DNA of 64,000 bases from Gammaproteobacteria bacterium (lineage in GTDB: Bacteria; Pseudomonadota; Gammaproteobacteria; Pseudomonadales; Cellvibrionaceae). Location: contig JAGKWO010000011.1 of the NCBI GenBank assembly GCA_021151835.1, positions 55,759-119,758 on the forward strand, in the 5' to 3' direction. Of the stretch, positions 42,847 through 52,021 are shown one piece after another. The position numbers and the translations under genes were made by a program. How positions within the stretch are numbered: position 1 is the first letter of the stretch; every line of letters begins with the position of its first letter. The notes below the pieces were generated by a model. That model was not told the origin of the DNA. It did no database searches and worked only from the letters and a program-made list of their open reading frames with translations.

Positions 42847-44004
42847 GTGAAGCGCTATTGGTTGTTACTGAATAATAAATGTAATTGGTTTTTTACGTTG
42901 CTGGTATGGAATGCGGGAGCATTGGCAAATGCTCCTGCAGGCTCGGCCTACAATATGACGCGTGGCGCGACCGAACTAAGTCATAAAGTGTATAACCTGC
43001 ACATGGTGATTTTTTATATTTGCTGTGCGATAGGTGCAATTGTATTCGGTTTAATGTTTTGGTCGATTATTCATCACCGCAAAGCCAAAGGTGCAACGCC
43101 TGCGCAATTTCATGGCAGTTTAAAAATAGAAATTTTATGGACTGCGATTCCAGTGCTTATTTTAATTGCGATGGCTATCCCCGCGAGTAAAACCCTGATC
43201 GCCATGGAAGACGCTTCCAAAGCAGATATGACTATCCTGGTGACCGGTTCGCAATGGAAATGGCATTACAAATACATGGAATATCCTATCGAATTTTATT
43301 CGCTACTCGCCACTCCGCGCGACCAAATTGAAAACAATGCCGTAAAGGATGATTTTTATCTGCGCGATGTAGATAAACCATTGGTGTTGCCGACGGGGAA
43401 AAAAATTCGCTTTCTTGTTACGGCGGATGATGTGATCCACTCCTGGTGGGTGCCGGATTTTGCGATTAAAAAAGATGCCAATCCCGGTTTTATTAATGAG
43501 ACCTGGGCGAAGGTCGAAAACCCTGGCATTTATCGCGGCCAATGCGCAGAGCTGTGCGGTAAGGACCATGGTTTTATGCCGATTGTCGTTGATGTAAAAA
43601 CACCGGAAGCATTTGACCAATGGGTAAATGAGCAAATTGCCGAGCAGGAAAAAGCCAAGGCGGCAGAAGCTGCACGCGGCCTTATGACCAAAGAAGAATT
43701 AATGGAGCTGGGTAAAACTATTTACGACACTCGCTGTGCTGTGTGCCATCAACCTGGCGGTGAAGGTTTATCGGGCGCATTCCCGGCATTAAAAGGCAGC
43801 GCGATCACCACGAAAGACAAACCGGCGCATATCCACATTGTGTTATTTGGTAAACCGGCTACGGCGATGCAAGCATTTGGGAAGCAATTAACCGCAGCAG
43901 AATTAGCAGCGGTAATTACGTATGAGCGCAATGCCTGGGGAAATAATACTGGCGAGCTGGTGCAAATCAGCGAGATTAATACCGCACTGGGTGCAGGAGA
44001 ATAA
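42847..44004 (+). CDS. coxB: Cytochrome c oxidase subunit II fused to cytochrome c
   Basis: A 385-residue subunit II of aa3/caa3 oxidase. A signal-like N-terminus and two membrane helices (about 50-78 and 93-115) lead to the periplasmic CuA domain with His198, Cys233, Glu235, Cys237, His241 and Met244. A C-terminal cytochrome c domain carries CAVCH (297-301), making it the caa3 type. It accepts electrons from cytochrome c at CuA. The start is GTG 42847 with a strong AAGGAGT site. It is two bases upstream of coxA. Confidence 0.96.
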   Translation: MKRYWLLLNNKCNWFFTLLVWNAGALANAPAGSAYNMTRGATELSHKVYNLHMVIFYICCAIGAIVFGLMFWSIIHHRKAKGATPAQFHGSLKIEILWTAIPVLILIAMAIPASKTLIAMEDASKADMTILVTGSQWKWHYKYMEYPIEFYSLLATPRDQIENNAVKDDFYLRDVDKPLVLPTGKKIRFLVTADDVIHSWWVPDFAIKKDANPGFINETWAKVENPGIYRGQCAELCGKDHGFMPIVVDVKTPEAFDQWVNEQIAEQEKAKAAEAARGLMTKEELMELGKTIYDTRCAVCHQPGGEGLSGAFPALKGSAITTKDKPAHIHIVLFGKPATAMQAFGKQLTAAELAAVITYERNAWGNNTGELVQISEINTALGAGE

Positions 44005-44006
44005 CA

Positions 44007-45626
44007 ATGAGCCAGGAACATTCACAAGCAATCGACCCTGCCAGCTCACATCACACTGACGATGCATATGATCATAAACCGCAAGGACTTTCGCGCTGGT
44101 TTTATACCACCAATCACAAAGACATAGGCACGCTGTATTTATTGTTTGCGCTGCTGATGTTATTTACCGGTGGCAGTATGGCGATGGTCATTCGTGCAGA
44201 ATTATTCCAGCCGGGGTTGCAATTCGTTGATCCGCATTTCTTTAACCAGATGACCACAGTACATGGACTGGTAATGGTATTCGGGGCAATTATGCCGGCA
44301 TTTGTCGGCCTTGCTAACTGGATGGTACCGATGATGATCGGTGCACCGGACATGGCATTACCGCGGATGAACAATTGGAGTTTCTGGTTGCTACCCTGCG
44401 CATTCACTATTTTGTTATCCACACTGTTTATGGACGGTGGAGCGCCAGCAGCCGGTTGGACTTTTTACGCACCTTTATCCACTACCTATTCCAACGATAG
44501 CACTGCATTTTTTGTCTTCGCAGTGCATTTAATGGGTATTTCATCAATTATGGGGGCGATGAATATCATCGTCACTATTTTTAATTTGCGTGCACCGGGT
44601 ATGACCTGGATGAAATTACCCCTGTTTGTATGGACCTGGATAATTACGGCATTTTTGTTGATCGCGGTTATGCCTGTACTTGCGGGTGTAGTAACAATGG
44701 TGCTTACCGATAAATATTTTGGCACCAGTTTTTTTAACGCTGCGGGTGGCGGTGACCCGGTGATGTTCCAGCATATTTTCTGGTTCTTCGGGCATCCGGA
44801 AGTTTACATTATGATTCTGCCAGCCTTCGGTATTATCTCCAGTATTGTGCCGGCATTTGCGCGCAAACCGTTATTCGGTTATGAATCCATGGTCATTGCT
44901 ACGGCGAGCATTGCGTTCCTGTCTTTTATTGTGTGGGCACATCATATGTTTACAACCGGCATGCCCGTCGCGGCAGAATTATTTTTTATGTACACCACCA
45001 TGCTGATTGCGGTCCCCACTGGTGTAAAAGTATTTAATTGGGTAGCCACTATGTGGCGCGGTGCAATGACTTTTGAAACGCCGATGATGTTTGCAATTGC
45101 ATTTATTGTGTTATTTACCATTGGTGGCTTGTCCGGTTTGATGTTGGCAATAACCCCGGCGGATTTCCAATACCAGGATACCTATTTTGTTGTTGCCCAC
45201 TTTCATTACGTATTAGTCACCGGCGCTTTATTTGGAATTATTGCCGGTGTTTATTTCTGGATTCCCAAATGGACCGGCGTGATGTACAGCGAGCGCTTGG
45301 GTCAATGTCATTTCTGGTGCTCATTAATTTCAGTCAATATGCTGTTCTTCCCCATGCATTTTGTCGGGCTTGCAGGTATGCCGCGGCGCATTCCTGATTA
45401 CGCATTGCAATTTGCTGATTTGAATGCGTTTATTAGCATCGGCGGGTTTTTATTTGGGTTATCGCAATTATTGTTTGTGTGGGTTGTGTTCCGTTGTATC
45501 CGCCGCAAAGGCGAAAAAGCGACTGCGCAAGTGTGGGAAGGTGCTCAAGGTCTGGAGTGGCAAGTGCCATCGCCCGCACCTTATCACACATTCCAAACGC
45601 CGCCTGAAATTAAATCCGGGCATTAA
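44007..45626 (+). CDS. coxA: Cytochrome c oxidase subunit I
   Basis: A 539-residue heme-copper oxidase subunit with about 12 helices. It carries the low-spin heme and the heme a3-CuB site where O2 is reduced. HPEVY at 263-267 (WFFGHPEVYI) holds the CuB His cross-linked to Tyr in this family, with AHHMFTTGMP and FVVAHFHYVLV supplying further ligands. ATG 44007 lies two bases after the coxB stop. Confidence 0.97.
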   Translation: MSQEHSQAIDPASSHHTDDAYDHKPQGLSRWFYTTNHKDIGTLYLLFALLMLFTGGSMAMVIRAELFQPGLQFVDPHFFNQMTTVHGLVMVFGAIMPAFVGLANWMVPMMIGAPDMALPRMNNWSFWLLPCAFTILLSTLFMDGGAPAAGWTFYAPLSTTYSNDSTAFFVFAVHLMGISSIMGAMNIIVTIFNLRAPGMTWMKLPLFVWTWIITAFLLIAVMPVLAGVVTMVLTDKYFGTSFFNAAGGGDPVMFQHIFWFFGHPEVYIMILPAFGIISSIVPAFARKPLFGYESMVIATASIAFLSFIVWAHHMFTTGMPVAAELFFMYTTMLIAVPTGVKVFNWVATMWRGAMTFETPMMFAIAFIVLFTIGGLSGLMLAITPADFQYQDTYFVVAHFHYVLVTGALFGIIAGVYFWIPKWTGVMYSERLGQCHFWCSLISVNMLFFPMHFVGLAGMPRRIPDYALQFADLNAFISIGGFLFGLSQLLFVWVVFRCIRRKGEKATAQVWEGAQGLEWQVPSPAPYHTFQTPPEIKSGH

Positions 45627-45671
45627 AATCGAGTATCAATCTGCTGTAACAATTTACAGCAGGAGGTATAG

Positions 45672-46211
45672 ATGGAAAGTCAGAAAGTTTCGCACCAGAC
45701 GCTGCTGCGTAAATTGCTGATGGTATCTATTGCCATGTTTTTTTTCGGATTTGCATTGGTGCCCCTATACGATGTGTTTTGTCGCATGACGGGATTAAAT
45801 GGGAAAACCGCAAACACGGCAGCAGCCCCATCAACACGTATTGACACCAGTCGCCGGATTAAAGTGGAATTTATTGCCAATCGCGATGAATCCATTCCAT
45901 GGAATTTTTCCCCGGAAGTAAACACCGTTGAATTAAATCCGGGTGCGATCAAAATAGTTAATTTTCATGTTAAAAATTTATCAGCGCAGGCGATGATTGG
46001 TCGTGCCGTGCCTTCGGTATCGCCCGGCGCCGCTGCGCGTTATTTTAAAAAGATCGAATGTTTTTGTTTCGCTGAGCAACCTCTGGATGGCCACGCTGAA
46101 AAAAATATGCCAGTGCAATTTTATATAGATCCGCAGTTACCTGCGGAATATTCCACGATTACCTTGTCGTATCGCTTGTACAAAAGTCAGGGGCAAACGG
46201 TTAACCGTTAG
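45672..46211 (+). CDS. ctaG: Cytochrome c oxidase assembly protein CtaG (Cox11)
   Basis: A 179-residue single-helix membrane protein that delivers copper to the CuB site. The N-terminal helix (LMVSIAMFFFGFALVPLYDVFC) and DVFCRMTGLNGKT are typical, and the copper-binding C-x-C is in KKIECFCFAEQPL. A suitable AGGAGGT site precedes ATG 45672. Confidence 0.95.
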   Translation: MESQKVSHQTLLRKLLMVSIAMFFFGFALVPLYDVFCRMTGLNGKTANTAAAPSTRIDTSRRIKVEFIANRDESIPWNFSPEVNTVELNPGAIKIVNFHVKNLSAQAMIGRAVPSVSPGAAARYFKKIECFCFAEQPLDGHAEKNMPVQFYIDPQLPAEYSTITLSYRLYKSQGQTVNR

Positions 46212-46252
46212 CGCCGGTAATTACAAATAGTCCGTGCGAATGGAGGTATACC

Positions 46253-47119
46253 ATGAGTGCCGGTTATCAACATTATTATGTTCCCCATCAAAGCCATTGG
46301 CCGATTGTTGGTGCGCTTGCATTATTTTTAATGGCGTTTGGCGCAGCGCATTGGGTTAATGATGATCTGATCGGCCCAATATTATTAGCGGTGGGCTTTG
46401 GCATGCTGCTGCTAATGCTGTTTGGCTGGTTTGGCAATGTTATTGAAGAATCCATGAGCGGACTTTACAGCGAGCAAATGGATCACTCATTTCGCCAGGG
46501 AATGAGCTGGTTTATTTTTTCCGAGATTATGTTTTTTGGCGCATTTTTTGGTGCGCTTTTTTATGCGCGAATGATTTCCGTGCCCTGGTTGGACGGCGCT
46601 GGTGATAACGCGATGACGGCGGAAGTGTTGTGGCCAAACTTTGAAGCCATTTGGCCGCTGGTAAAAACACCCTCTGGCGTGGAAACCCAGGCTATGCCAT
46701 GGGAAGGCATTCCACTTATCAATACCCTTATCCTGTTAGCATCATCGGTGACCTTGCAATTTGCCCACATGGGAATCGAACAGCAAAAACCTGCGCAGCT
46801 CGGTTTCTTTTTGATGCTGACAATTATTCTTGGCGTTTGCTTTTTGGCGTTACAAGGGCACGAATATGTTCATGCTTATGAAGAGTTAGGGTTGCGTTTA
46901 GACTCTGGTGTGTATGGCAATACTTTTTTCCTGCTGACTGGATTTCACGGTTTACATGTCACACTGGGGGCCGTTTTTCTCACGGTAATTTTTCTGCGTA
47001 TTGCGGTAAAAGGTCACTTCACCCCGGAAAAACATTTCGGTTTTCAAGCGGCAGCCTGGTATTGGCATTTTGTGGATGTAGTGTGGCTAAATCTTTTTGT
47101 TTTTGTCTATGTGCTTTAA
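46253..47119 (+). CDS. coxC: Cytochrome c oxidase subunit III
   Basis: A 288-residue subunit III with seven predicted helices. The YYVPHQSHWPIVGALALF start and GFHGLHVTLGAVFL, GFQAAAWYWHFVDVVWLNLF near the end are characteristic. It stabilises the catalytic core. GGAGGT precedes the ATG. Confidence 0.96.
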   Translation: MSAGYQHYYVPHQSHWPIVGALALFLMAFGAAHWVNDDLIGPILLAVGFGMLLLMLFGWFGNVIEESMSGLYSEQMDHSFRQGMSWFIFSEIMFFGAFFGALFYARMISVPWLDGAGDNAMTAEVLWPNFEAIWPLVKTPSGVETQAMPWEGIPLINTLILLASSVTLQFAHMGIEQQKPAQLGFFLMLTIILGVCFLALQGHEYVHAYEELGLRLDSGVYGNTFFLLTGFHGLHVTLGAVFLTVIFLRIAVKGHFTPEKHFGFQAAAWYWHFVDVVWLNLFVFVYVL

Positions 47120-47132
47120 TCAGGTGCAATAT

Positions 47133-47342
47133 TTAATACGGGCGGGGGTGCGGCGTAATTACGCCTGTTGCAAGCAATATCAAGATTACAAGGACTACCA
47201 GCGCCGAAAATAATAAGCGGCGCCCCAGAAATTTGGACATTTTAGGCGCAGTACCGTTATTTTTCATCATGACATATAAGGCTTGGAACAAGCTGATAAC
47301 CACAAGCAGCAACAATACAATCAGGATAATTTTAACTAACAT
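47133..47342 (-). CDS. DUF2909 twin-transmembrane protein
   Basis: A 69-residue protein with two membrane helices (IILIVLLLLVVISLFQALYVMM and LLFSALVVLVILILLATG) joined by a basic loop. This matches the DUF2909 family found in the same place in Pseudomonas cox clusters. It is on the opposite strand to the rest of the cluster. Function unknown, probably linked to oxidase assembly. Confidence 0.85.
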   Translation of the reverse strand: MLVKIILIVLLLLVVISLFQALYVMMKNNGTAPKMSKFLGRRLLFSALVVLVILILLATGVITPHPRPY

Positions 47343-47368
47343 AATAACTACTCCACAGGAGTGATGTT

Positions 47369-48169
47369 ATGACCATTATAGCGTTTAATCGCCACTGGGT
47401 TGTCCGCTGGCACTGGCTGTTGGTAAATCTCATTGCTGTTGTTATTTTATTATCACTTTCTTTTTGGCAATGGCAACGTGCTGCTCAAAAACAGCAGAGC
47501 TTGCAAATGCTTTCCCAATGGCAATCGCAAAAAGCCTTGTCGCTAACGGAATTAATTTCCACTGAATCTGCTGGTGTTTTTTCAGGTAAGAGTATAGTCG
47601 CGCGTGATGGTGCTTCGGTAAATTTTTCCGCCCGTTGGGTTTCTCCTTATATATGGCTTTTGGATAACCAGGTTGTAAAAGGCCAACCCGGATACGATGT
47701 GTTAATTCCGGTGCAAGAAAATGTTGCCGTATTATCCGCTACGAAATCAAACCCGGGTAATCCGGTGGTGCTCGTTAATCTGGGATGGATTGCGGCACCA
47801 GCACAGCGCACTGAGCTGCCTTTAGTTGAAGTTCCGGAATATTTAGCGGTGCAAGGTATTTATCGCGCTCAGGCCGGCAATTTTTTGCTGGGGAAGAATC
47901 TGGAGGATGTCGGGCAATGGCCTATGCGAATCCAGCAACCCGACAATCAGTTGCTGGCTTTTTATTTACCTGCTCCGTTAATTGCGGGTGTTATTTACCA
48001 GCAGCAGGCTTCTCCTTTTGTTATTCATTATCGCCCGGTGGTTCTGCCTCCTGAAAGGCACAAGGCATATGCCTTGCAATGGCTGTTGCTGGCAGTGGCC
48101 GCATTGCTGATTGGTTTGGCTTGTGCCAAAGGAACGGATGAACAGCGTTTTGCGGAGAAGCCTTTATGA
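47369..48169 (+). CDS. SURF1-family oxidase assembly protein
   Basis: A 266-residue protein with helices at both ends (LLVNLIAVVILLSLSFWQWQRA and ALQWLLLAVAALLIGLA) and a periplasmic domain between them. FWQWQRA, ARWVSPYIWLLDNQV and the C-terminal HYRPVVLPPERHKAYALQW are SURF1 hallmarks. SURF1 helps insert heme a into subunit I. GGAGTG precedes the ATG. Its stop overlaps the next ATG by four bases. Confidence 0.92.
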   Translation: MTIIAFNRHWVVRWHWLLVNLIAVVILLSLSFWQWQRAAQKQQSLQMLSQWQSQKALSLTELISTESAGVFSGKSIVARDGASVNFSARWVSPYIWLLDNQVVKGQPGYDVLIPVQENVAVLSATKSNPGNPVVLVNLGWIAAPAQRTELPLVEVPEYLAVQGIYRAQAGNFLLGKNLEDVGQWPMRIQQPDNQLLAFYLPAPLIAGVIYQQQASPFVIHYRPVVLPPERHKAYALQWLLLAVAALLIGLACAKGTDEQRFAEKPL

Positions 48170-48699
48170 GTGGAAAGCGATTTTTTTTGCTATTTTTTCT
48201 CTGCGCCCTTGTGCCATTTGCGGCGGCCAGACTCAGTTTATCCTACGGGTGGTTTGATAAAGGAGTCACCAACAAAGGCCAATGGTTGCAGCATGAAATA
48301 AAATTAATTCCGCCATTAGCTAAAGGGGATATGCATTGGTCCATTGCCTATGTGACTGCAAAAAAATGTGAAAGTAGCTGCCTGGATGCCGTGAAGCTGT
48401 TGCAACAACTCTATACAGGGTTAGGACGCAAGCAATTAGGTGCGCAAGCATTATTGATCAGTGGAGATACCGCGAATATTGACATCATCAAGCAAAATTT
48501 CCCGGCAATTAAACCGATTATAGTCCAGCGCGATCTGGAACAGTACCTAACAACATTTGAGCAGCACTTCGTTATTGTCAATCAACAAGGCATAGTGTTA
48601 TTGCAATACTCCACCGCTGAAAAATCCCCCGTACAAGTTGCTGCCGATATTCGCAGCGATTTATTGCGTTTGATCAATTATGACCGGAGTCGTTTATGA
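48166..48699 (+). CDS. Membrane-anchored thioredoxin-like protein of the cox cluster
   Basis: A 177-residue protein with an N-terminal helix (FFLLFFLCALVPFAAARL) and a periplasmic domain containing KKCESSCLDAVKLLQQLY, a C-x3-C pair placed as in Sco/thioredoxin-like folds, and a later EQHFVIVNQQGIVLLQY strand pair. Similar proteins occur at this position in Pseudomonas. A role in copper or disulfide chemistry is inferred. Four-base overlaps (ATGA) on both sides show tight coupling to SURF1 and ctaA. Confidence 0.8.
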   Translation: MSGKRFFLLFFLCALVPFAAARLSLSYGWFDKGVTNKGQWLQHEIKLIPPLAKGDMHWSIAYVTAKKCESSCLDAVKLLQQLYTGLGRKQLGAQALLISGDTANIDIIKQNFPAIKPIIVQRDLEQYLTTFEQHFVIVNQQGIVLLQYSTAEKSPVQVAADIRSDLLRLINYDRSRL

Positions 48700-49769
48700 G
48701 TACTGCTGCGGAAAATATTGCATTCAGGCGTCTGGTTAATGTAGCAATTTTTCTCTCGCTCATTGTTATTGGTTTGGGGGCTTACACACGACTAACGGAT
48801 GCCGGTCTGGGGTGCCCTGATTGGCCAGGCTGCTATGGAAAATTAACGGCGCCTTTGCATGAAGAGCATATTGCTGAAATCCAGGAGGAATTTCCCCATG
48901 CTGTTATCGAACCACATAAAGCACATAACGAAATGGCGCACCGGTATGTTGCAGGCCTTTTGGGATTGGTTGTATTGGTAATGTTTATTGTCAGTTTGTT
49001 AATAAAATGCTGGCGCGGGCTTTGTGGTTTGATTGCTTCATTGGTGGTATTGCAAGCGCTATTGGGAATGTGGACGGTAACTCTGAATTTAATTCCGTTA
49101 GTAGTGATGGCGCATTTGCTTGGCGGTTTTTTCTTATTGAGTTTATTGGTGCTGTTGCGGGTCGCGATTTATTGCAGGGGACATTTATTAGCCCCCGAAC
49201 CTGCATTGCGCAAACTTCTCCCCTTTGCCTATGGTGTCCTGCTCATTTTACTCGCCCAAATCGCATTGGGCGGTTGGACTTCTGCTAATTATGCGGCGAT
49301 GGTGTGTACCCGGTTTCCGCTGTGCGAAGCCGGATGGCAGACGCGCTTTTCAATGGAATCTATTTTTCATTTACCCCTTGGGCACGATACTTATCAGTAT
49401 GGCGTTTTACCTTATGAAGCGCGCATGAGTATTCACATTACCCACCGTATAGGTGCGGCAATCACCTTCATTAGCCTGCTTGCATTGTTAATTGTATGTT
49501 GGCGTTTCGCTGTTAGTACAGCAATGCGCCGTCTGATTTTATTGCTGGGTTTTGTATTGATAATGCAAGTTACTTTGGGAGTTTTAAATGTGTATTTGCA
49601 TTTGCCATTGTTTAATGCAGTTGCCCACAATCTGGTGGCGGCAAATTTATTAATGTTAATGCTGGTATTCATTCAACAATTGCATGCGCGTACACAACAT
49701 TCTGTTGCGCCAATAGTAAACCCGATACCAAACATTTCCCCGCGAATTAATAACGGTACGCAATGGTGA
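48696..49769 (+). CDS. ctaA: Heme A synthase (Cox15/CtaA)
   Basis: A 357-residue membrane enzyme with eight helices that oxidises heme O to heme A. AYTRLTDAGLGCPDWPGCYG, HKAHNEMAHRYVAGLLG and a later ITHRIGAAITF and AVAHNLVAAN supply the conserved heme-binding histidines. It overlaps the preceding gene by four bases. Confidence 0.95.
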   Translation: MSTAAENIAFRRLVNVAIFLSLIVIGLGAYTRLTDAGLGCPDWPGCYGKLTAPLHEEHIAEIQEEFPHAVIEPHKAHNEMAHRYVAGLLGLVVLVMFIVSLLIKCWRGLCGLIASLVVLQALLGMWTVTLNLIPLVVMAHLLGGFFLLSLLVLLRVAIYCRGHLLAPEPALRKLLPFAYGVLLILLAQIALGGWTSANYAAMVCTRFPLCEAGWQTRFSMESIFHLPLGHDTYQYGVLPYEARMSIHITHRIGAAITFISLLALLIVCWRFAVSTAMRRLILLLGFVLIMQVTLGVLNVYLHLPLFNAVAHNLVAANLLMLMLVFIQQLHARTQHSVAPIVNPIPNISPRINNGTQW

Positions 49770-49798
49770 TGGAATAAATCTACGCACCGAGGTGTGTT

Positions 49799-50731
49799 AT
49801 GGCTACAGAAAAATTGATCCTGCCGCGCAGTATACGCAAAGAGCTAGCGCTGGTTTGTCGCGATTATTATCAGCTTACAAAACCAAAGGTAGTCGCCTTG
49901 CTGGTATTAACTGCCTGGGTAGGCATGATGCTGGCAACCCCGGAGCCGCCAGCATTTTTGCAGTTATTTTTGGCAAGCTTGGGTATCGCATTTGTTTCTG
50001 CTGCTGCCGCTGCATTTAATCAAATACTGGATCAAAAAATTGATGCCCAAATGGCGCGAACCTACATGCGTCCGCTACCAAAAGGAAGGTTATCCACCAC
50101 ACAGGCGGTAACATTTGCAGTGGCGTTGGCAATGGGCGGCTTTTTAATTTTAAGCCAGTGGATTAATTGGCTTACGGCCTGGCTAACCTTGCTGGGATTA
50201 TTTGGTTATGCAGTGGTTTATACATTGTTATTAAAACGCGCTACACCACAAAACATTGTTATTGGCGGCATTGCCGGTGCTTTGCCGCCGGTATTGGGAT
50301 GGAGTGCAATAACCGGGCAGGTCGAGGGCGAGGCACTTTTGCTAATGATGATTGTCTTTACCTGGACGCCGCCACACTTTTGGGCGTTGGCAATTCATCG
50401 CGTGAACGATTACGCCAAAGCCGGTATTCCAATGATGCCGGTGACTCATGGAATTGAATTCACTAAAACCCTGATTTTGCTCTATACATTATTACTTACG
50501 CTCATTTGCCTTTTGCCTTATCTAATTGGTATGAGCGGTTTAATTTATTTAATGGGCTCTTTATTTTTAAATGCCAAATTTATTGTGTACGCCTGGCAAT
50601 TAAAATTTCATGCTGATACAGAATCCGCAATCAAAACATTTCGCTTTTCAATTGTGCATTTAATGCTGTTATTTCTGGTACTGCTGGTGGATCACTATGC
50701 TTATTGGAACCTTCAAATGCTGGTGCAATGA
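49799..50731 (+). CDS. cyoE: Protoheme IX farnesyltransferase (heme O synthase)
   Basis: A 310-residue UbiA-type prenyltransferase that adds a farnesyl group to heme B, feeding CtaA. The Asp-rich motif NQILDQKIDAQMARTYMRPL and a second site YAKAGIPMMPV are present, with about nine helices. Its TGA (50729-50731) overlaps an ATG at 50728 in the ATGA style, the natural start of the next gene (see PCu(A)C). Confidence 0.95.
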   Translation: MATEKLILPRSIRKELALVCRDYYQLTKPKVVALLVLTAWVGMMLATPEPPAFLQLFLASLGIAFVSAAAAAFNQILDQKIDAQMARTYMRPLPKGRLSTTQAVTFAVALAMGGFLILSQWINWLTAWLTLLGLFGYAVVYTLLLKRATPQNIVIGGIAGALPPVLGWSAITGQVEGEALLLMMIVFTWTPPHFWALAIHRVNDYAKAGIPMMPVTHGIEFTKTLILLYTLLLTLICLLPYLIGMSGLIYLMGSLFLNAKFIVYAWQLKFHADTESAIKTFRFSIVHLMLLFLVLLVDHYAYWNLQMLVQ

Positions 50732-51164
50732 ATTTTTTTCGAGGATTCATTGGTTCGCAGGAATTATTTTGCTTTGCAATAGCTCCATTGTGTTAGCTGA
50801 TGTGCAGATCAGTGATGGTTGGGTAAAGTTAGCCCCCCCTGGTGCAAAGGCCAATGCCGCTTATCTGCATTTTTATAATCAGGGACAACAAGCGGTAGTT
50901 ATTGAATCCATCAGCGCTCCTTGTTGTGCACGTTTGATGTTGCACCGCACGCGTTATGAAAATGACCGTGCCATTATGGAACACGTTGATGAACTCACTA
51001 TACCCGCGCAGGGGAATGTTGGTCTCGTTCCGGGAGGTTTACATATTATGTTGATGAATGCTGCGCAACCGTTGGTTGCGGGTGAAAACATCGAAATGCA
51101 ATTGCATTTTAGTAGTGGCCAGCAACAAACTATTTATTTGCCGGTAAAAGCTGATGGGCCTTAA
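50697..51164 (+). CDS. PCu(A)C-type copper chaperone, start region apparently frameshifted
   Basis: The body is a PCu(A)C periplasmic Cu(I) chaperone that loads CuA: GWVKLAPPGAKANAAYLHF, MLHRTRYE and PGGLHIMLMN hold the usual His/Met ligands. The open frame reaches an ATG at 50697, but the N-terminus it gives (MLIGTFKCWCNEFF) has no sensible signal start and overlaps cyoE by 35 bases. The ATG at 50728, in the 4-base overlap with the cyoE stop, is one base out of frame. With one extra T in the T7 run (50733-50739) it would read MNFFSRIHWFAGIILLCNS and on into the mature protein, an ideal signal peptide. A one-base deletion, a sequencing error or slippage is likely. Confidence 0.8.
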   Translation: MLIGTFKCWCNEFFSRIHWFAGIILLCNSSIVLADVQISDGWVKLAPPGAKANAAYLHFYNQGQQAVVIESISAPCCARLMLHRTRYENDRAIMEHVDELTIPAQGNVGLVPGGLHIMLMNAAQPLVAGENIEMQLHFSSGQQQTIYLPVKADGP

Positions 51165-51822
51165 TATCCCGCGCGCCGGGTTTTTTATTATTGCGACTTT
51201 GTGCCTGGTGGTGGGGGTAATCAGTGCCAGGCATTTATTGGCTGCATTGGCAGAAAAACCCCTGGTATTATCCACGGTGCAATTGTTGCCGCACCCCAAA
51301 CCCTTACCAAAGGTATTATTGCGTACCGCTCAGGGCGATGCGTTTGCGCGTGAACGATTTCGCCAGCATTGGAGCCTGGTTTTTTTTGGTTTTACCTCCT
51401 GCCCGGATTTTTGCCCGCTGGAATTACAAAAACTTTCGACGTTATTGGCGTTTGCCCGGGACGCTGGAAAAGAGTTGCAAATAGTGTTTGTGAGTGTGGA
51501 CCCGGAGCGGGATTCAGCCGAGCAGTTGGCCAGGTATGTGGGATTTTTTCATCCGCAAATAATCGGTTTGCGTGGGGACAATCCGGCTATTGCCAATTTT
51601 GCCCGCTTTTTTGGCGCATCCTATGATCGCTCTGCCGTTATTAACAACAGGTTGCTAAATGTTCCGGCAGGCGCTGCCATGCCCGATGTTGCTGGTGATC
51701 AGTACCAGGTCAATCATTCTACGCGGGTTTTTTTGGTTGACCCGCTAGGGCAATATGTTGGGTCGGCGGCCAATATTGAGTCCACTCAAATACTTTGGTC
51801 TGATTTGCAGAAATTGTTTTAG
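51154..51822 (+). CDS. SCO1/SenC family copper-delivery protein
   Basis: A 222-residue membrane-anchored thioredoxin-fold protein. An N-terminal helix is followed by FTSCPDFCPLEL (the C-x3-C copper site) and a distal His in VNHSTRVFLVDP. It delivers copper to, or reduces, the CuA centre of subunit II. The ATG overlaps the end of the PCu(A)C gene by 11 bases. It closes the cluster. Confidence 0.94.
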   Translation: MGLNIPRAGFFIIATLCLVVGVISARHLLAALAEKPLVLSTVQLLPHPKPLPKVLLRTAQGDAFARERFRQHWSLVFFGFTSCPDFCPLELQKLSTLLAFARDAGKELQIVFVSVDPERDSAEQLARYVGFFHPQIIGLRGDNPAIANFARFFGASYDRSAVINNRLLNVPAGAAMPDVAGDQYQVNHSTRVFLVDPLGQYVGSAANIESTQILWSDLQKLF

Positions 51823-52021
51823 CGTTAGTAGTTATCGTGACGGCTATTTTCGCACCGCATTTATTCTAATGGCCTGAATGAAGTCGATGCTGTCAGGCCT
51901 TATACTGATACACACAGATGTAGATGGTGCTTTTTAGAATAACGCTTGTTGTTTCTGCAAAGCTTCTTTGTACTGCTTTGCAGTGACACAGTTTCTATCA
52001 CGGTGTAGCTGGAGGCAGGAT

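Noticed and set aside
42678..42875. 65-residue open frame before coxB
   Set aside because: Overlaps the coxB ribosome site and start, with no recognisable domain; better explained as leader sequence.
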